From NCBI GenBank assembly GCA_019828595.1, contig JAHQRK010000004.1, positions 124,001-188,000 on the forward strand: a DNA stretch of 64,000 bases. Reading direction: 5' to 3'. The notes beneath the pieces were generated by a model, which ran no database searches, was not told the origin of the DNA, and worked only from the letters and a program-made list of their open reading frames with translations. The translations under genes were made by a program, and so were the position numbers. The DNA is from Aphanomyces cochlioides. Its lineage: Eukaryota > Oomycota > Saprolegniomycetes > Saprolegniales > Verrucalvaceae. Below are positions 43,559 to 52,879 of this stretch, piece after piece (positions within the stretch are counted from its first letter, which is position 1; the number at the start of each line of letters is the position of its first letter).

Positions 43559-44716
43559 ATGAAGATTGCTGGATGCATCGCCGCGTTAGCCTCGGCTTTG
43601 GCGTCTGTCCAAGGCCAAGTGGCTGAATACGGAACTTGCGGTGGGGCCAACTACAATGGCCCCACGACCTGCGCCGCTGGTTTAACCTGCGTGCAATATT
43701 CAACCTGGTACTCGCAGTGCGTCCGCGTGACACCAGCGCCGACCACAACGGCGCCAACCCCTGCTCCAGTGACGCCACCCCCGCCAGAGTCGAAATTTAT
43801 CTACTTTGGCACGGCGACGGACAACCCGACCAACTATGGCACGATAGTTCCCAACAATTTCAACTTGTTGGTCTCTGAAAACGGTATGAAGTGGGATGCC
43901 CATGAAAAGCAAGCTGGCGTCTTTAACTTCACGAAATCGCTCGCTCAAATCGCCTACGCCAAGCAAAACGGCTTGAAAATGCGTGGCCATTGCTTGGTCT
44001 GGCACAACCAAATGCCATCGTTCTACTGCTCGACGTTCGTCAATGGCGGCTGCACGGCCACGACACTCAATGCGGCGCAACTGTGGGCGGCCATTGAAAC
44101 CCGCATTCAAAAGACATTTGAAGCTTTGAACGACCCCACGATCATCGCATGGGATGTCTTGAACGAAGCTGTCGCTGACAACGGCAGCGGTTTGAAGCAA
44201 GATGTGTTCTACAACACGTTAGGCCCTGACTACGTCACCCAAATCTTCACTTTGGCTCGCAAGTACGCTCCTGCTGGCGTAAAGTTGTTCTACAACGACT
44301 ACAACTGCGATGCTGCTGGTGCCAAGGCGGATGCTTGCTTTAACTTGGTCAAGGGTCTTAAGGCCAAGGGTTTGGTCGACGGCATGGGTTTCCAAATGCA
44401 CTTGATGACTCAATATGGCGCGACGAGTCAAATGGGCGGCATGGCGGCGAATTTCAAGCGCTACTCTGACTTGGGTATTTGGATCCACGTGACGGAAATG
44501 GACGTTGGCACGTCCGACTTTACGTTGCAAGCTCAATGGTACGCCCAAGTGGCCAACAATTGCCAGCAAAATCCATGGTGCGAAGCTTTTGTCGTGTGGG
44601 GCGTCTCGGACAAGGACTCGTGGCGTGCGCAGTACACGCCTTTGTTGTTTGACGCCAATTTGCAAAAGAAACCAGCGTTCAATGCCTCCCATGATGTGAT
44701 TGTCAAAGGCCATTAA
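43559..44716 (+). CDS. Secreted GH10 endo-1,4-beta-xylanase with N-terminal CBM1
   Basis: 385 residues, no intron. Signal peptide 1-19 (MKIAGCIAALASALASVQG). CBM1 about 20-56 with four Cys and the aromatic binding face (YGTCGGANYNGP, YSTWYSQC). Thr/Pro linker about 57-78; GH10 barrel about 79-385. Catalytic acid/base Glu203 in WDVLNE and nucleophile Glu313 in HVTEMD; HCLVWHNQMP is the conserved strand-3 motif. It hydrolyses internal beta-1,4 bonds of xylan outside the cell, with the CBM1 anchoring it to cellulose, consistent with a plant-associated or saprotrophic lifestyle. Start chosen for the signal peptide and the initiator just upstream. Convergent with a second, related xylanase at 48650-49912. 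Confidence 0.93.
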   Translation: MKIAGCIAALASALASVQGQVAEYGTCGGANYNGPTTCAAGLTCVQYSTWYSQCVRVTPAPTTTAPTPAPVTPPPPESKFIYFGTATDNPTNYGTIVPNNFNLLVSENGMKWDAHEKQAGVFNFTKSLAQIAYAKQNGLKMRGHCLVWHNQMPSFYCSTFVNGGCTATTLNAAQLWAAIETRIQKTFEALNDPTIIAWDVLNEAVADNGSGLKQDVFYNTLGPDYVTQIFTLARKYAPAGVKLFYNDYNCDAAGAKADACFNLVKGLKAKGLVDGMGFQMHLMTQYGATSQMGGMAANFKRYSDLGIWIHVTEMDVGTSDFTLQAQWYAQVANNCQQNPWCEAFVVWGVSDKDSWRAQYTPLLFDANLQKKPAFNASHDVIVKGH

Positions 44717-45022
44717 GAAATAAAAGTTGTGTTTGTGTTCCCCCAGTTGCCCCCCCCTCGCCCCAGTCATCCCCCTTCGTCCTCCTGCATTAGCTGCAAT
44801 TACTTTAACGTCTCGTGGAAGCACATCGTATTTCTCTCTATTCCCCTCCATTTCCCCCTACTAAATAGCTAGAATTTCACGATTGTATTGCTGAAAAGTG
44901 CATTTTCGACTCTTTCAGCTGAAATCTGCAAGTTCTTCTACAAACTACTGGCACAAAAAAAAATTTCATTGATGGCTAATGCCACGATGGAAACAACTTA
45001 TCGATGCAGAGTCTACGTCGAT
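44717..45022. other. Short gap between convergent gene ends
   Basis: C-rich tracts (44740-44790) followed by A/T-rich sequence. Both neighbouring genes end here; no further gene seen. Confidence 0.5.
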
Positions 45023-46626
45023 CTACAGCTTGTCGACGGTCCATTGAGCCCAGGGCTGGTTCGGATTCGATTCATGGACAAAGGCAGCGTTAGGGTACGC
45101 CCGTGGGATACAATTGTAGCATCGAGCCAAGTATTTGCCCGAGTCGGCTTGGAGACCAATTTTTCCATTGCCATAGTCAAAGCAGCGCCATTGAGCCCAT
45201 GGCTGCAGCTGCTAGGCTTTGACATGGACAAAAGCTTCGTCAGGGTACGCAGCGCCAGGAGCGCATTTGTTGCAGCGGGCCAAGTAGTTGCCAGAGTCCG
45301 CTTGGAAGGCATAGTGGCCGTCGTCGACGCGAACCACCGTCCATTTCGCACAACTGGACGACTTGTCGGACTCGTGGACAAAGGCAGAGTCAATGTACGC
45401 TCCACGGGGAACGCAGGACGAGCAGCGGCCCAAATATCCCCCGAGATCCGACTGTAGGGCGATTGTTTCCCCACCTTGGAAGGTACAATTGCCGTTGCTG
45501 GGGGGACTGGATGAGCCCCCGCTTGGATAAACTGACGAGGGTTTTCCGTAATGCCCATGCGATGGTGAGGCGGCTGGCTTACTGGGGTAAGAAGTACCTT
45601 CTGAAGGGCTAGAGGATCCCTGGCTTGGATAAACCGCAGGGGACTTTCCATGCTCCTTGGACACAGGCGGCGCGGGCGATTTGTTGGTGAAATAGGAACC
45701 GATGGAAGGCTTTGAATAAGCATCTTTGGATTTGCTTGGACTTGGAGCATATCCACCATCTGTGGCGATTGGGGGCTGGGGATATGCCGAGGAAGGAGAT
45801 TTATACTTGGATTTCGAGGAATCTTTTTCATACGACGGTGGTTTTTCACGGTCAACGCCTTTGGAATAAATTGGAAGGATGGATTTGCCACCGTAAGAAG
45901 GCGGGGGGTAGACTTTGTTGTCCTCGCCACGGGGTTTGTAGTCTTTGTTACTGGACGAAGCAGGAGCTTTGGGGGTTTCATCGTACGAAGGTGGGGAATA
46001 ATCGTCATGGTGGGGTTCATAGCCGTGCTGCTTTGATGGTGGAGAAGGTGACTTGGGGGCTTCGTAGCCTGAAGGGAAGTGCTCTTCACGACGAGGCTCG
46101 TATCCATGGGACCAGGAGGAAGATGGGGATTTGGAAGAATCGCCGTAGGATGAATACGACGAACGATCTTCTTGATGAGGTTCATAGCCGTGGTAACCAG
46201 GGGAAGAAGGAGACTTGTGTGGTTCTTCGTAAGATGGCGGGGATGAGCTTTCCTTGGCGGTATAATCGCTGCTGGGTTTATTCTTTGGGGATTCCGGTAA
46301 TCGGGCAGAAGACGGCTCGCGGGAGTTCTCGTAGTCGTTGGAATTTTTGCTTGGAGGTGGCTCGTCGTCATCGTATGGAGTCTCTTCGTCACCACTTGAT
46401 GGCGAATAAGGACTTGAAGCTATCTCGTATGGAGAATAACTAGGAGTTTGGCCCTCCTTTGGTGGTGGATTTACAGGATACGATGGCGATGACGAGTATG
46501 ATGACGATTGCGCTGGAAAGCTGCTATAGTCATTGGTTACCAAGGCGAAGCCTTGGTAATATACGTCGCCAAGACAGCTGGAGTGGAAGCAGATGCAAGT
46601 AAAGCTGCTGGAATCAAGTACTGCAT
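45023..46626 (-). CDS. Secreted Ser/Pro/Tyr-rich protein with C-terminal three-repeat (beta-trefoil-like) domain; in-frame TAG
   Basis: ATG 46626 opens a signal peptide (MQYLIPAALLASASTPAVLA). A 41-base GT-AG intron (46564-46524, GTATAT...TATAG) joins it in frame to the long exon from 46523. Then come about 320 residues of low-complexity Ser/Pro/Tyr/Lys sequence with repeats of HGYEP and SPPSYE type, suggesting an extended, possibly glycosylated wall-associated stalk. The C-terminus has three repeats of about 50 residues (LQSDLGGYLGRC, FQADSGNYLARC, LQADSGKYLARC; each with AFVH and a Trp), the number needed for a fascin-like or lectin-like beta-trefoil. A TAG at 45214-45212 falls in repeat 2, after AFVHVKA. 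Beyond it the frame stays open and conserved to TAG 45025-45023. So it is either a nonsense mutation or readthrough. Confidence 0.7.
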
Positions 46627-46639
46627 TGCGACTACAATT

Positions 46640-47160
46640 GTAAATTGACGGTTTACATAAGAGCAGTTCCATCGTTGTATTCCAATAGAACACCGGTTGG
46701 AATTCCAAAGAATGTTCGAATTTGCACTTTCGAATTCGAAAAATTGTTCGATTTGTTCGAATTGGAGTCTTTTTGTCATTTGAACGAGGACGACATGGCA
46801 GCGTCTTCCTTCGACCCAACCATGCGGAATCTAGATGAAAGTCGTCCCAGAGATGGTGATGAGAGCCACCAAGAAGACGAATCGAACAAAGAACAAATTC
46901 CCCGTGTATTATTACCATCTCTCCAATGTATCCCCCTACTTGACTTCAGTATGATGCAATCGATTTGCTCAATTTTGGTAGAAAAATACAAATTTGGGTG
47001 AAAAAGACAATACTGTTTTTTAGACTTTTTGGAAAATTAATGTAGAAATAACATGAAAATGGCGGTAATGCACCCAGCAGCCTCGCTGAACCCGAAGTTC
47101 TAAGTGCGACAGCATAGAGACACGTGCCGGTGACACATTCCAGGAAAAGCCTCACTGAGA
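46640..47160. other. Region between divergent genes
   Basis: Shared upstream region of the trefoil gene (minus) and the thioesterase gene (plus). Contains TTCGAATT-rich repeats (46715-46765) and the dispersed repeat 46928-46999. A small plus-strand frame (46645-47001) has no recognisable domain; I do not call it a gene. Confidence 0.4.
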
Positions 47161-47922
47161 ATGGGCAACTTGTGCGGCACGCTTGGCTCCAGCATGCCTC
47201 GCGACCGGCCAGACTCGGAGCACTTGACCATATACCCCAATGAGGCCCACCATGCGACTGTGATCTGGCTCCATGGACTTGGCGATTCAGGTCATTCATG
47301 GCACAAGCGAGTTCTTGATGCAAGGCCTCTCCCTGGAGTCAAGTTTATGTTTCCAACAGCTCCATTTCGTTCAGTTACGATCCACGGCGGGATGAAGATG
47401 CCAGCGTGGTTTGACATCTATGGCATTCGACCAGAGGTAATGAGCCGATGAGTCCGAATGCATCTAAGTTTTCCTTAGGATGCAGAAGATGAAGTTGGTA
47501 TCGACAAAGCTTCCCAGCTGCTTGCGCGACTTGTAGCTGCTGAAATGGCGTCAGGCATTCCTCCACATCAAATTGTGCTGGTTGGATTTAGTCAAGGTGG
47601 CGCGTTAGCTGCCCACACTTGCTATCGCGTGCTAGACCAAGTCCTCGGTGGACTCATACTCTTGGGCAGCTATGTGCCACTGGCGTCCACCTTTTCCATC
47701 CGAGTTGGCTCAAAAACGCCAGCATTGCTCTGTCATGGTGACCGGGACTTACTTGTGCCACTTCAATATGCAAAGGGATCAAATGAAATCCTTCTGAAGC
47801 ATGGGGTTGCCACTGATCTCAAGATCTACAAGGGTCTTGGCCATTGTGTCAGTGACGCAGAATTAGTGGATGTCTTTTACTTTTTGCAGACACGACTAGG
47901 ATGTCCCAAACCAGCACGCTGA
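47161..47922 (+). CDS. Acyl-protein thioesterase / carboxylesterase (alpha/beta hydrolase)
   Basis: Two exons, 47161-47436 and 47479-47922, with a 42-base GT-AG intron at a codon boundary; 239 residues. The lysophospholipase/APT motifs are complete: WLHGLGDSGHSW (oxyanion loop), GFSQGGA with Ser130, HGDRDLLVP with Asp182, and GLGHCVS with His214. Family role: removes palmitate from S-acylated proteins or hydrolyses lysophospholipids in the cytosol. The N-terminus MGNLCG offers Gly2 for myristoylation and Cys5 for palmitoylation, so the enzyme may itself be membrane-tethered; that is inference. Length is typical of the family (about 220-240). No lesions. Confidence 0.9.
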
Positions 47923-48649
47923 ACTACCTTCCAGCGTGGTTTTTGATCGAGTATTTACGGCTCAACAAGCAAAGCTCACCAGCATTCAGGTTGAACTCAC
48001 CCTCATCGAGCTTCCCAGACTAATTCACCTGGAAATGTAATTCCCTTTCGTGAAACCGTCAATCCTTCATGGCTGAATGTTAAGATGATGAATCCACGGA
48101 GTCGCATTATTGTTTATGCTCTGAAGCATCAGAGTTGATCGCTGAAGGTAAAGACAATATGACGAATTGGTGAAGGAAATCTCGCAAACGAAAGGAGGAT
48201 ATTAAATCATTTGCCTTGCGTCAAATCATCAAGTGATTACTTGTGATTTCGCATACACCTCATGCTTCGCTCACTAGCCACACTTTGAAGGTCTCAGCAA
48301 ACCATGTACGTGGAAAACCAAGGCGTGCTATCTGAAACGAGCTGGTACAACCAAAACCCACGGCTAGTCAACCTGCTACAGATAGAGACAAGTGCCACGT
48401 CATTCATCGGACACTTCAGTAGTTGTCGGGCTGACATTCAGGATGTTGCAACTGAACATCGCAGATCCATGCTCATCAGCTAGTAGCTTTGAAGGCTACC
48501 AAAAGCACTCTTGAATGCCTAGTAGATCACAATAGTTGTCATGGAACAATAGGCGATTCAAGCTCGATGATACTGAAGTCGACATGTATTTGATGATTAA
48601 AATTCGGACAACGGTGAATGAAACAGAGGCGTATTAACACGTTGAGGCA
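47923..48649. other. Gap between thioesterase and second xylanase
   Basis: About 730 bp lying between convergent gene ends. No open frame or repeat of note. Confidence 0.5.
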
Positions 48650-49912
48650 TTAATGGCCCTTCTTTATGACGTCGTAGGCGGCGTTGAAAGCTGGTTTCTT
48701 TTGCAAGTTGGCGTCAAACAGCAACGGCGTGTACTGCGCACGCCACGAGTCCTTGTCCGAGACGCCCCACACGACGAACGCCTCGCACTTTGGGTTTTGT
48801 TGGCAGTTGGTCGCCACTTGGGCGTACCATTGCGCTTGCAACGTAAAGTCGGACGTGCCAACGTCCATTTCCGTCACGTGGATCCAAATACCCAAGTCAG
48901 AGTAGCGCTTGAAATTCGCCGCCATGCCGCCCATTTGACTCGTCGCGCCATATTGAGTCATCAAGTGCATTTGGAAACCCATGCCGTCGACCAAACCCTT
49001 GGCCTTAAGACCCTTGACCAAGTTAAAGCAAGCATCCGCCTTGGCACCAGCAGCATCGCAGTTGTAGTCGTTGTAGAACAACTTTACGCCAGCAGGAGCG
49101 TACTTGCGAGCCAAAGTGAAGATTTGGGTGACGTAGTCAGGGCCCAACGTGTTGTAGAACACATCACGCTTCAAGCCACTGCCGTCGTCGGCAACAGCTT
49201 CGTTCAAGACATCCCAGGCGATGATCGTGGGGTCGTTCAACGCGGCGAAGGTCTTTTGGATGCGGGTTTCAATCGCCGCCCACAATTGCGTCGCGGTCAG
49301 CGTCGTCGAGACACAGCCGCCATTCACAAAGCTCGAGCAGTAGAACGTTGGCATTTGGTTGTGCCAGACCAAGCAATGACCGCGCATCTTCAAGCCCTTC
49401 TGCTTGGCGTAGGCGATTTGAGCCAGCGACTTGGAGAAATCAAAGACGCCTGCGGAGCGCTCATGGGCGTCCCACTTCATGCCGTTTTCAGAGACCAACA
49501 AGTTGAAATTGTCAGGGACGATCGTGCCGTAGTTGGTCGGGTAGTCCGTCGCTGCGCCAAAGTAAATGGACGACGAGCTGCTCGGAGGAGACGTCGGGGC
49601 TGTCGTGGGAGCTTTTGTCGTTGGTTTGGCCGTCGGAGCAGCAGTGGCTGGTGCTTTTGTCGTGGGTTTGGCCGTCGGGGCGGTCGTGACTGGCGCTTTC
49701 GATCGTCCGGTCGTTGGGCTGCTTGGCGGGACATTGGATGGAGCCAAACATTGCGAGTAATATTGTGAAAACTGCACGCAGACAAGGCCAGCATTGCACT
49801 CGGTCGGGCCGGTATACCCAACGCCACCGCAGGGTCCCCATTCAGCCACTTGGCTCTGCACAACGACCGCAAAAGAGGTCGCCAATGTGGCAATCGTCGC
49901 TGAGACCTTCAT
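48650..49912 (-). CDS. Second secreted GH10 endo-1,4-beta-xylanase with CBM1 and long linker
   Basis: 420 residues from ATG 49912, chosen because it gives a signal peptide (MKVSATIATLATSFAVVVQS). The open frame extends 70 codons further upstream, but that stretch has no secretion signal. CBM1 about 21-56 (WGPCGGVGYTGP, FSQYYSQC). The linker of about 60 residues has repeats of APTAKPTTK, longer than in the first xylanase. GH10 is about 115-420 with Glu238 (WDVLNE) and Glu348 (HVTEMD). Same reaction as the first enzyme: endo-hydrolysis of xylan. The DNA of 48834-49144 is identical to 44222-44532 of the other gene, whereas CBM1 and linker differ widely. Probably an inverted duplicate homogenised by conversion. 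Confidence 0.92.
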   Translation of the reverse strand: MKVSATIATLATSFAVVVQSQVAEWGPCGGVGYTGPTECNAGLVCVQFSQYYSQCLAPSNVPPSSPTTGRSKAPVTTAPTAKPTTKAPATAAPTAKPTTKAPTTAPTSPPSSSSSIYFGAATDYPTNYGTIVPDNFNLLVSENGMKWDAHERSAGVFDFSKSLAQIAYAKQKGLKMRGHCLVWHNQMPTFYCSSFVNGGCVSTTLTATQLWAAIETRIQKTFAALNDPTIIAWDVLNEAVADDGSGLKRDVFYNTLGPDYVTQIFTLARKYAPAGVKLFYNDYNCDAAGAKADACFNLVKGLKAKGLVDGMGFQMHLMTQYGATSQMGGMAANFKRYSDLGIWIHVTEMDVGTSDFTLQAQWYAQVATNCQQNPKCEAFVVWGVSDKDSWRAQYTPLLFDANLQKKPAFNAAYDVIKKGH

Positions 49913-50931
49913 CCTGCTTGGAAATTCGTCAAATGCATCCAGCATAAAGACTTGTTCCTTCTGTCGCCTTGACTTTCCATGAACGTTGACAGAACCACCA
50001 TGCGTAATGCTCGGCCTGGAGTTCTTTATCCATTTCAATTGCATGTTGTCGTCTTCGTCGACGTCGTTGGGGGCGACTTCATGAGTTATCGCCGCGAACT
50101 CTCCGTTGGATTCCGTCAACATGCCGTGATTTATGTCAAGTAGAGCAAGACAAGTTCATTGACGGGCTGCAAATCGCTCAAACTGAGCTCAAGGCATCAG
50201 AGAGAGTCGGATGGTTGTCACCAGTCGCAACGTTACAAACGATTGTTGTTCATCGTTCTAATTCACTGAAAAGGCTCTCTCTTTGCATGGAGAAAAGCCC
50301 ACGGAATGAAAGCATGAATTCAAAACCACGAGCGTCAGATAAACAGCCTGAAATGAAAGTGCTCGTTGTTTTCCGCGGTAGTTTTCCAGCTGCATCGCCG
50401 TCCAACTCGTGCGACCTGAACCGCGTTGGCTGTCGACAGCTTTTTCAACTCGTCACGATCTTGTATGGGTCGTTTGTTGCCGTGTATGGGGAACTTGACG
50501 CTCTCGTGTGGTATTCCACATGTACAACGAGGATTTCGAAGGCGAGCAGTCTCCCGAGTAGCGGTCATTCTAGTCTGCAACGTCGTCTATCGTGCTGCAG
50601 AAGCCCCCTATCAAAACTTGTTCTGCCATTGGCGTCGCCGATGCCACGCTGAGCTTGACTATCTATGCCACAATCAAAGCAACCAGTCTGTCCCTTGTTT
50701 AAACGACACAATCCAATGCTTGTTCCGCTCCACAATGACTCGAGCTTGTACATTTGGGCATTTCGTCTATTACACTTTGCAGGTTCTTGGGCTTGAGACC
50801 GGGATCGCAAATCGCAAAGTGATTATCGTGGACACGCTACACTACTCCTGCTACTTATATATCGTTGTCGTTGCCGTCTCTTCGATGTGGCACAATCTTC
50901 ATCGCTCTATGGTGCATACAACTTGCGAGTA
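49913..50931. other. Region between second xylanase and the Copia element
   Basis: Presumed promoter of the second xylanase at its left end. Further right, an open plus-strand frame (50426 up to the Copia LTR at 50932) contains Cys/Asn-rich and hydrophobic stretches (VIIVDTLHYSCYLYIVVVAV). It could be a gene truncated by the Copia insertion; I recognise no family and no clear exon structure. Confidence 0.3.
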
Positions 50932-51051
50932 TGTTCAAACCAGAGAGACGTCGTCCAGCGACGTCTCCGATCGATACGCCACCGTTGCACGCAGGTTCTA
51001 AGGTTCAAACTCGCAGCGTCTCATACAGCGCTGGCGCTTTGAACCTCAACA
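50932..51051 (-). repeat. Putative Copia 3' LTR (about 120 bp)
   Basis: In element orientation it begins TGTTGAGGTTC right after the polypurine tract and could end at GGTTTGAACA, giving TG...CA and inverted ends. The second LTR lies outside the window, so the outer border is an inference. Confidence 0.5.
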
Positions 51052-51056
51052 CTCCC

Positions 51057-51177
51057 CTAACCTGAGTGCGATGTGGCGTTTTGAGCTCCTATCGGTCTTC
51101 CACTGGCGGCCCCTTGCGTCTTGCGTTGTTTCTCTTGTTTAGCGGACGTTTTTGAGGAGATTCCTTGGTGCATGATT
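51057..51177 (-). CDS. C-terminal tail of Copia polyprotein, severed by B2
   Basis: Continues the RNase H end (FVAAIM) as HQGISSKTSAKQEKQRKT to TAG at 51059-51057: about 40 basic residues. Separated from the rest of the ORF by 8.8 kb of B2. As inserted, the Copia frame now stops at a TAA supplied by the first bases of the B2 LTR. Confidence 0.75.
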
Positions 51178-51439
51178 TGTAACCTGGCGCAGAAGATGTC
51201 TGGCGCGTGTGAACTGCGGCTGAAGTGTAAGAGTGAATTAAAGTTAAAGCAACCTAAGTCTGTTCCTATCTTGTTTCTCGTTGGCTATCGCACAGCCTCG
51301 CTAGGAGCTTCAACTTCTGTGGCCTCTCAAGGTCAGTCGTTCACACAGCAGAGCGCGGGGAACCGCTACTGCAGGGCGCCAGGTCTATGCGCAGACCGCG
51401 CCCTCATCTTATGTACCTGCCAGATATGGCACGGTTACA
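51178..51439 (-). repeat. Element B2 3' LTR
   Basis: 262 bp, ends TGTAAC/GTTACA; followed inward by the purine-rich GTGTGGGAGGA (complement of 51440-51450). Confidence 0.9.
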
Positions 51440-51589
51440 TCCTCCCACACTTAAGGCGAAAGCCCATAAGCTTTGCAGAGATACCTCCCTCGCTGGGGGC
51501 AATCCCTGCACAGTCCCGTCTGAACTGGGACTGGTGTGTTCCCCATACCTCACGGGCTCTCGCTGAGCCAATCAGGAACATTTTCGAAA

Positions 51590-52860
51590 ATGTACGCCGA
51601 CGAAGAGGTCGATTACGAGTACACGCCGCCCTCGCCCGATCTGGGCAGTCGCGAGCAAAGCGCAGCGCCGGCGCAGGGGCGCACCAAATACCTTGAGAAC
51701 CTTTGGATCCGTGAGGGCCAAACTCGACTTGGCGGTGGTGTCCACGCGTGGTGTAAGGCATCCGACACAGGATGCGATCTGACTTTTGATCAAATGCCAG
51801 GCTTTACAGCCTCTCGCACTGGCACGCCCGATCCGGGCAAGTTTCGGGGTTTATTGGCGCAATTGCCTTCTCGCCTGCGCGGCGATTCAAAAAATGATTT
51901 TGCGGCGGGGGTTGCCTTTGCAGTCACGTTATGGGAAACCTGCAACCCCGTCATAGTCGATATGACCGAATGGCCTTCGTTCCGACAAGACCAACGCCGC
52001 TTTGGTGGTATGCGCGCGTTCGTTCCTGTTTCTCCCTTGCGCGACGAAACTAAATTTGAGTACGTGACCATCTGGGCCAACCGAATGCTGGCACGCATTA
52101 CGCTCGACACCACGACGTGGCTCCACAACTACGCGAAGTTCCAAGAGCGTCTTGTTAATTTTGCGCGCGAGAGCCATGGCCTGAAGGTACGCCTCGCTGC
52201 CGAGACCGTCGGAGCGATCGCTCTCGCGTACCAAAAGCTGAAAGTAGTCTATGTGAGTCTGGACCAAGGTCCGCTTCTCTCACCCATGTGTTCGTAGGAG
52301 CCGCCTCTGAATTTCGCGCCAGGAGGCGATACTCGTGGCCGTGCTAGCCCCAGCGCTGCGCGACAATCCGCGCGCCGTCATGGCGCCCCTCGTTCTCGAT
52401 CTCGACCGAGCCTGAGGCGAAACATTCGCGCCGAGAGGCGGGGCATAGTCCAAGTCGGGACCGCCCGCGATATGGGCTGGACGAAGATCTGTACCAGCTG
52501 CGTGATGAAGTTGCGGAGCTGACCCGCCAACTTGGTCACTCCGAACAGGAGTTTGAAGGTCGGCTTCAGGACCTTCAAGACGAGCTCCAGACTGAGCGCG
52601 AGAAACGTCGCGACTTGCAATCGCGCTTTGAGAAGATGCCGAAGCTCCGTGAGCAACACGCGGCGACCGCCGAGGGCTTGAAGAACTGGGCCCGCGCGAT
52701 GGATATTCAACGCGAGTGTTTTTACAAGAAGAGCTCGGAGCTCGAGCTTCTTGTTGAGCGTCTCGCCAAGGAGAGAGACCGTGTCGACGCGCATCTCCAA
52801 GCGCTCTACTCGAAGATCCGACAGGACTACGTTCCGTTCGAGGAACTGAAGAAGGGGTAA
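51590..52860 (+). pseudogene. Antisense accessory gene of element B2: spliced, Arg/Ser-rich and coiled-coil protein, one frameshift
   Basis: ATG 51590 opens 221 codons (MYADEEVDYEYTPPSPDLG onward) of a compact-looking domain with no known match (WIREGQTRLGGGVHAWCK; GVAFAVTLWETCNPVIVDM). A 45-base intron (52253-52297, GTGAGT...CGTAG) joins on a codon boundary to exon 2. Exon 2 has an Arg/Ser-rich stretch, then after a one-base shift in the GGGG near 52440 a long coiled coil (LRDEVAELTRQLGHSEQEFE; LELLVERLAKERDRVDAHLQ) to TAA 52860. It lies between pol and the 3' LTR on the opposite strand, as the antisense genes do in element A. Function unknown; may act in particle assembly, RNA binding or regulation of the element. 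Confidence 0.6.
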
Positions 52861-52879
52861 CTGCGTCCTGAGGTATGTG

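Noticed and set aside
46524..46540. 17-base minimal intron (GTAACC...TATAG) in the trefoil gene
   Set aside because: A 41-base intron using an upstream GTATAT donor and the same acceptor gives the same frame and matches the intron lengths elsewhere in the window.
48653..49768. 371-codon plus-strand frame opposite the second xylanase
   Set aside because: Antisense shadow of a codon-biased gene; the counterpart in the first xylanase is interrupted.
49913..50122. 70-codon upstream extension of the second xylanase
   Set aside because: Would bury the signal peptide internally; acidic, no secretion signal; the internal ATG at 49912 gives a standard secreted enzyme.
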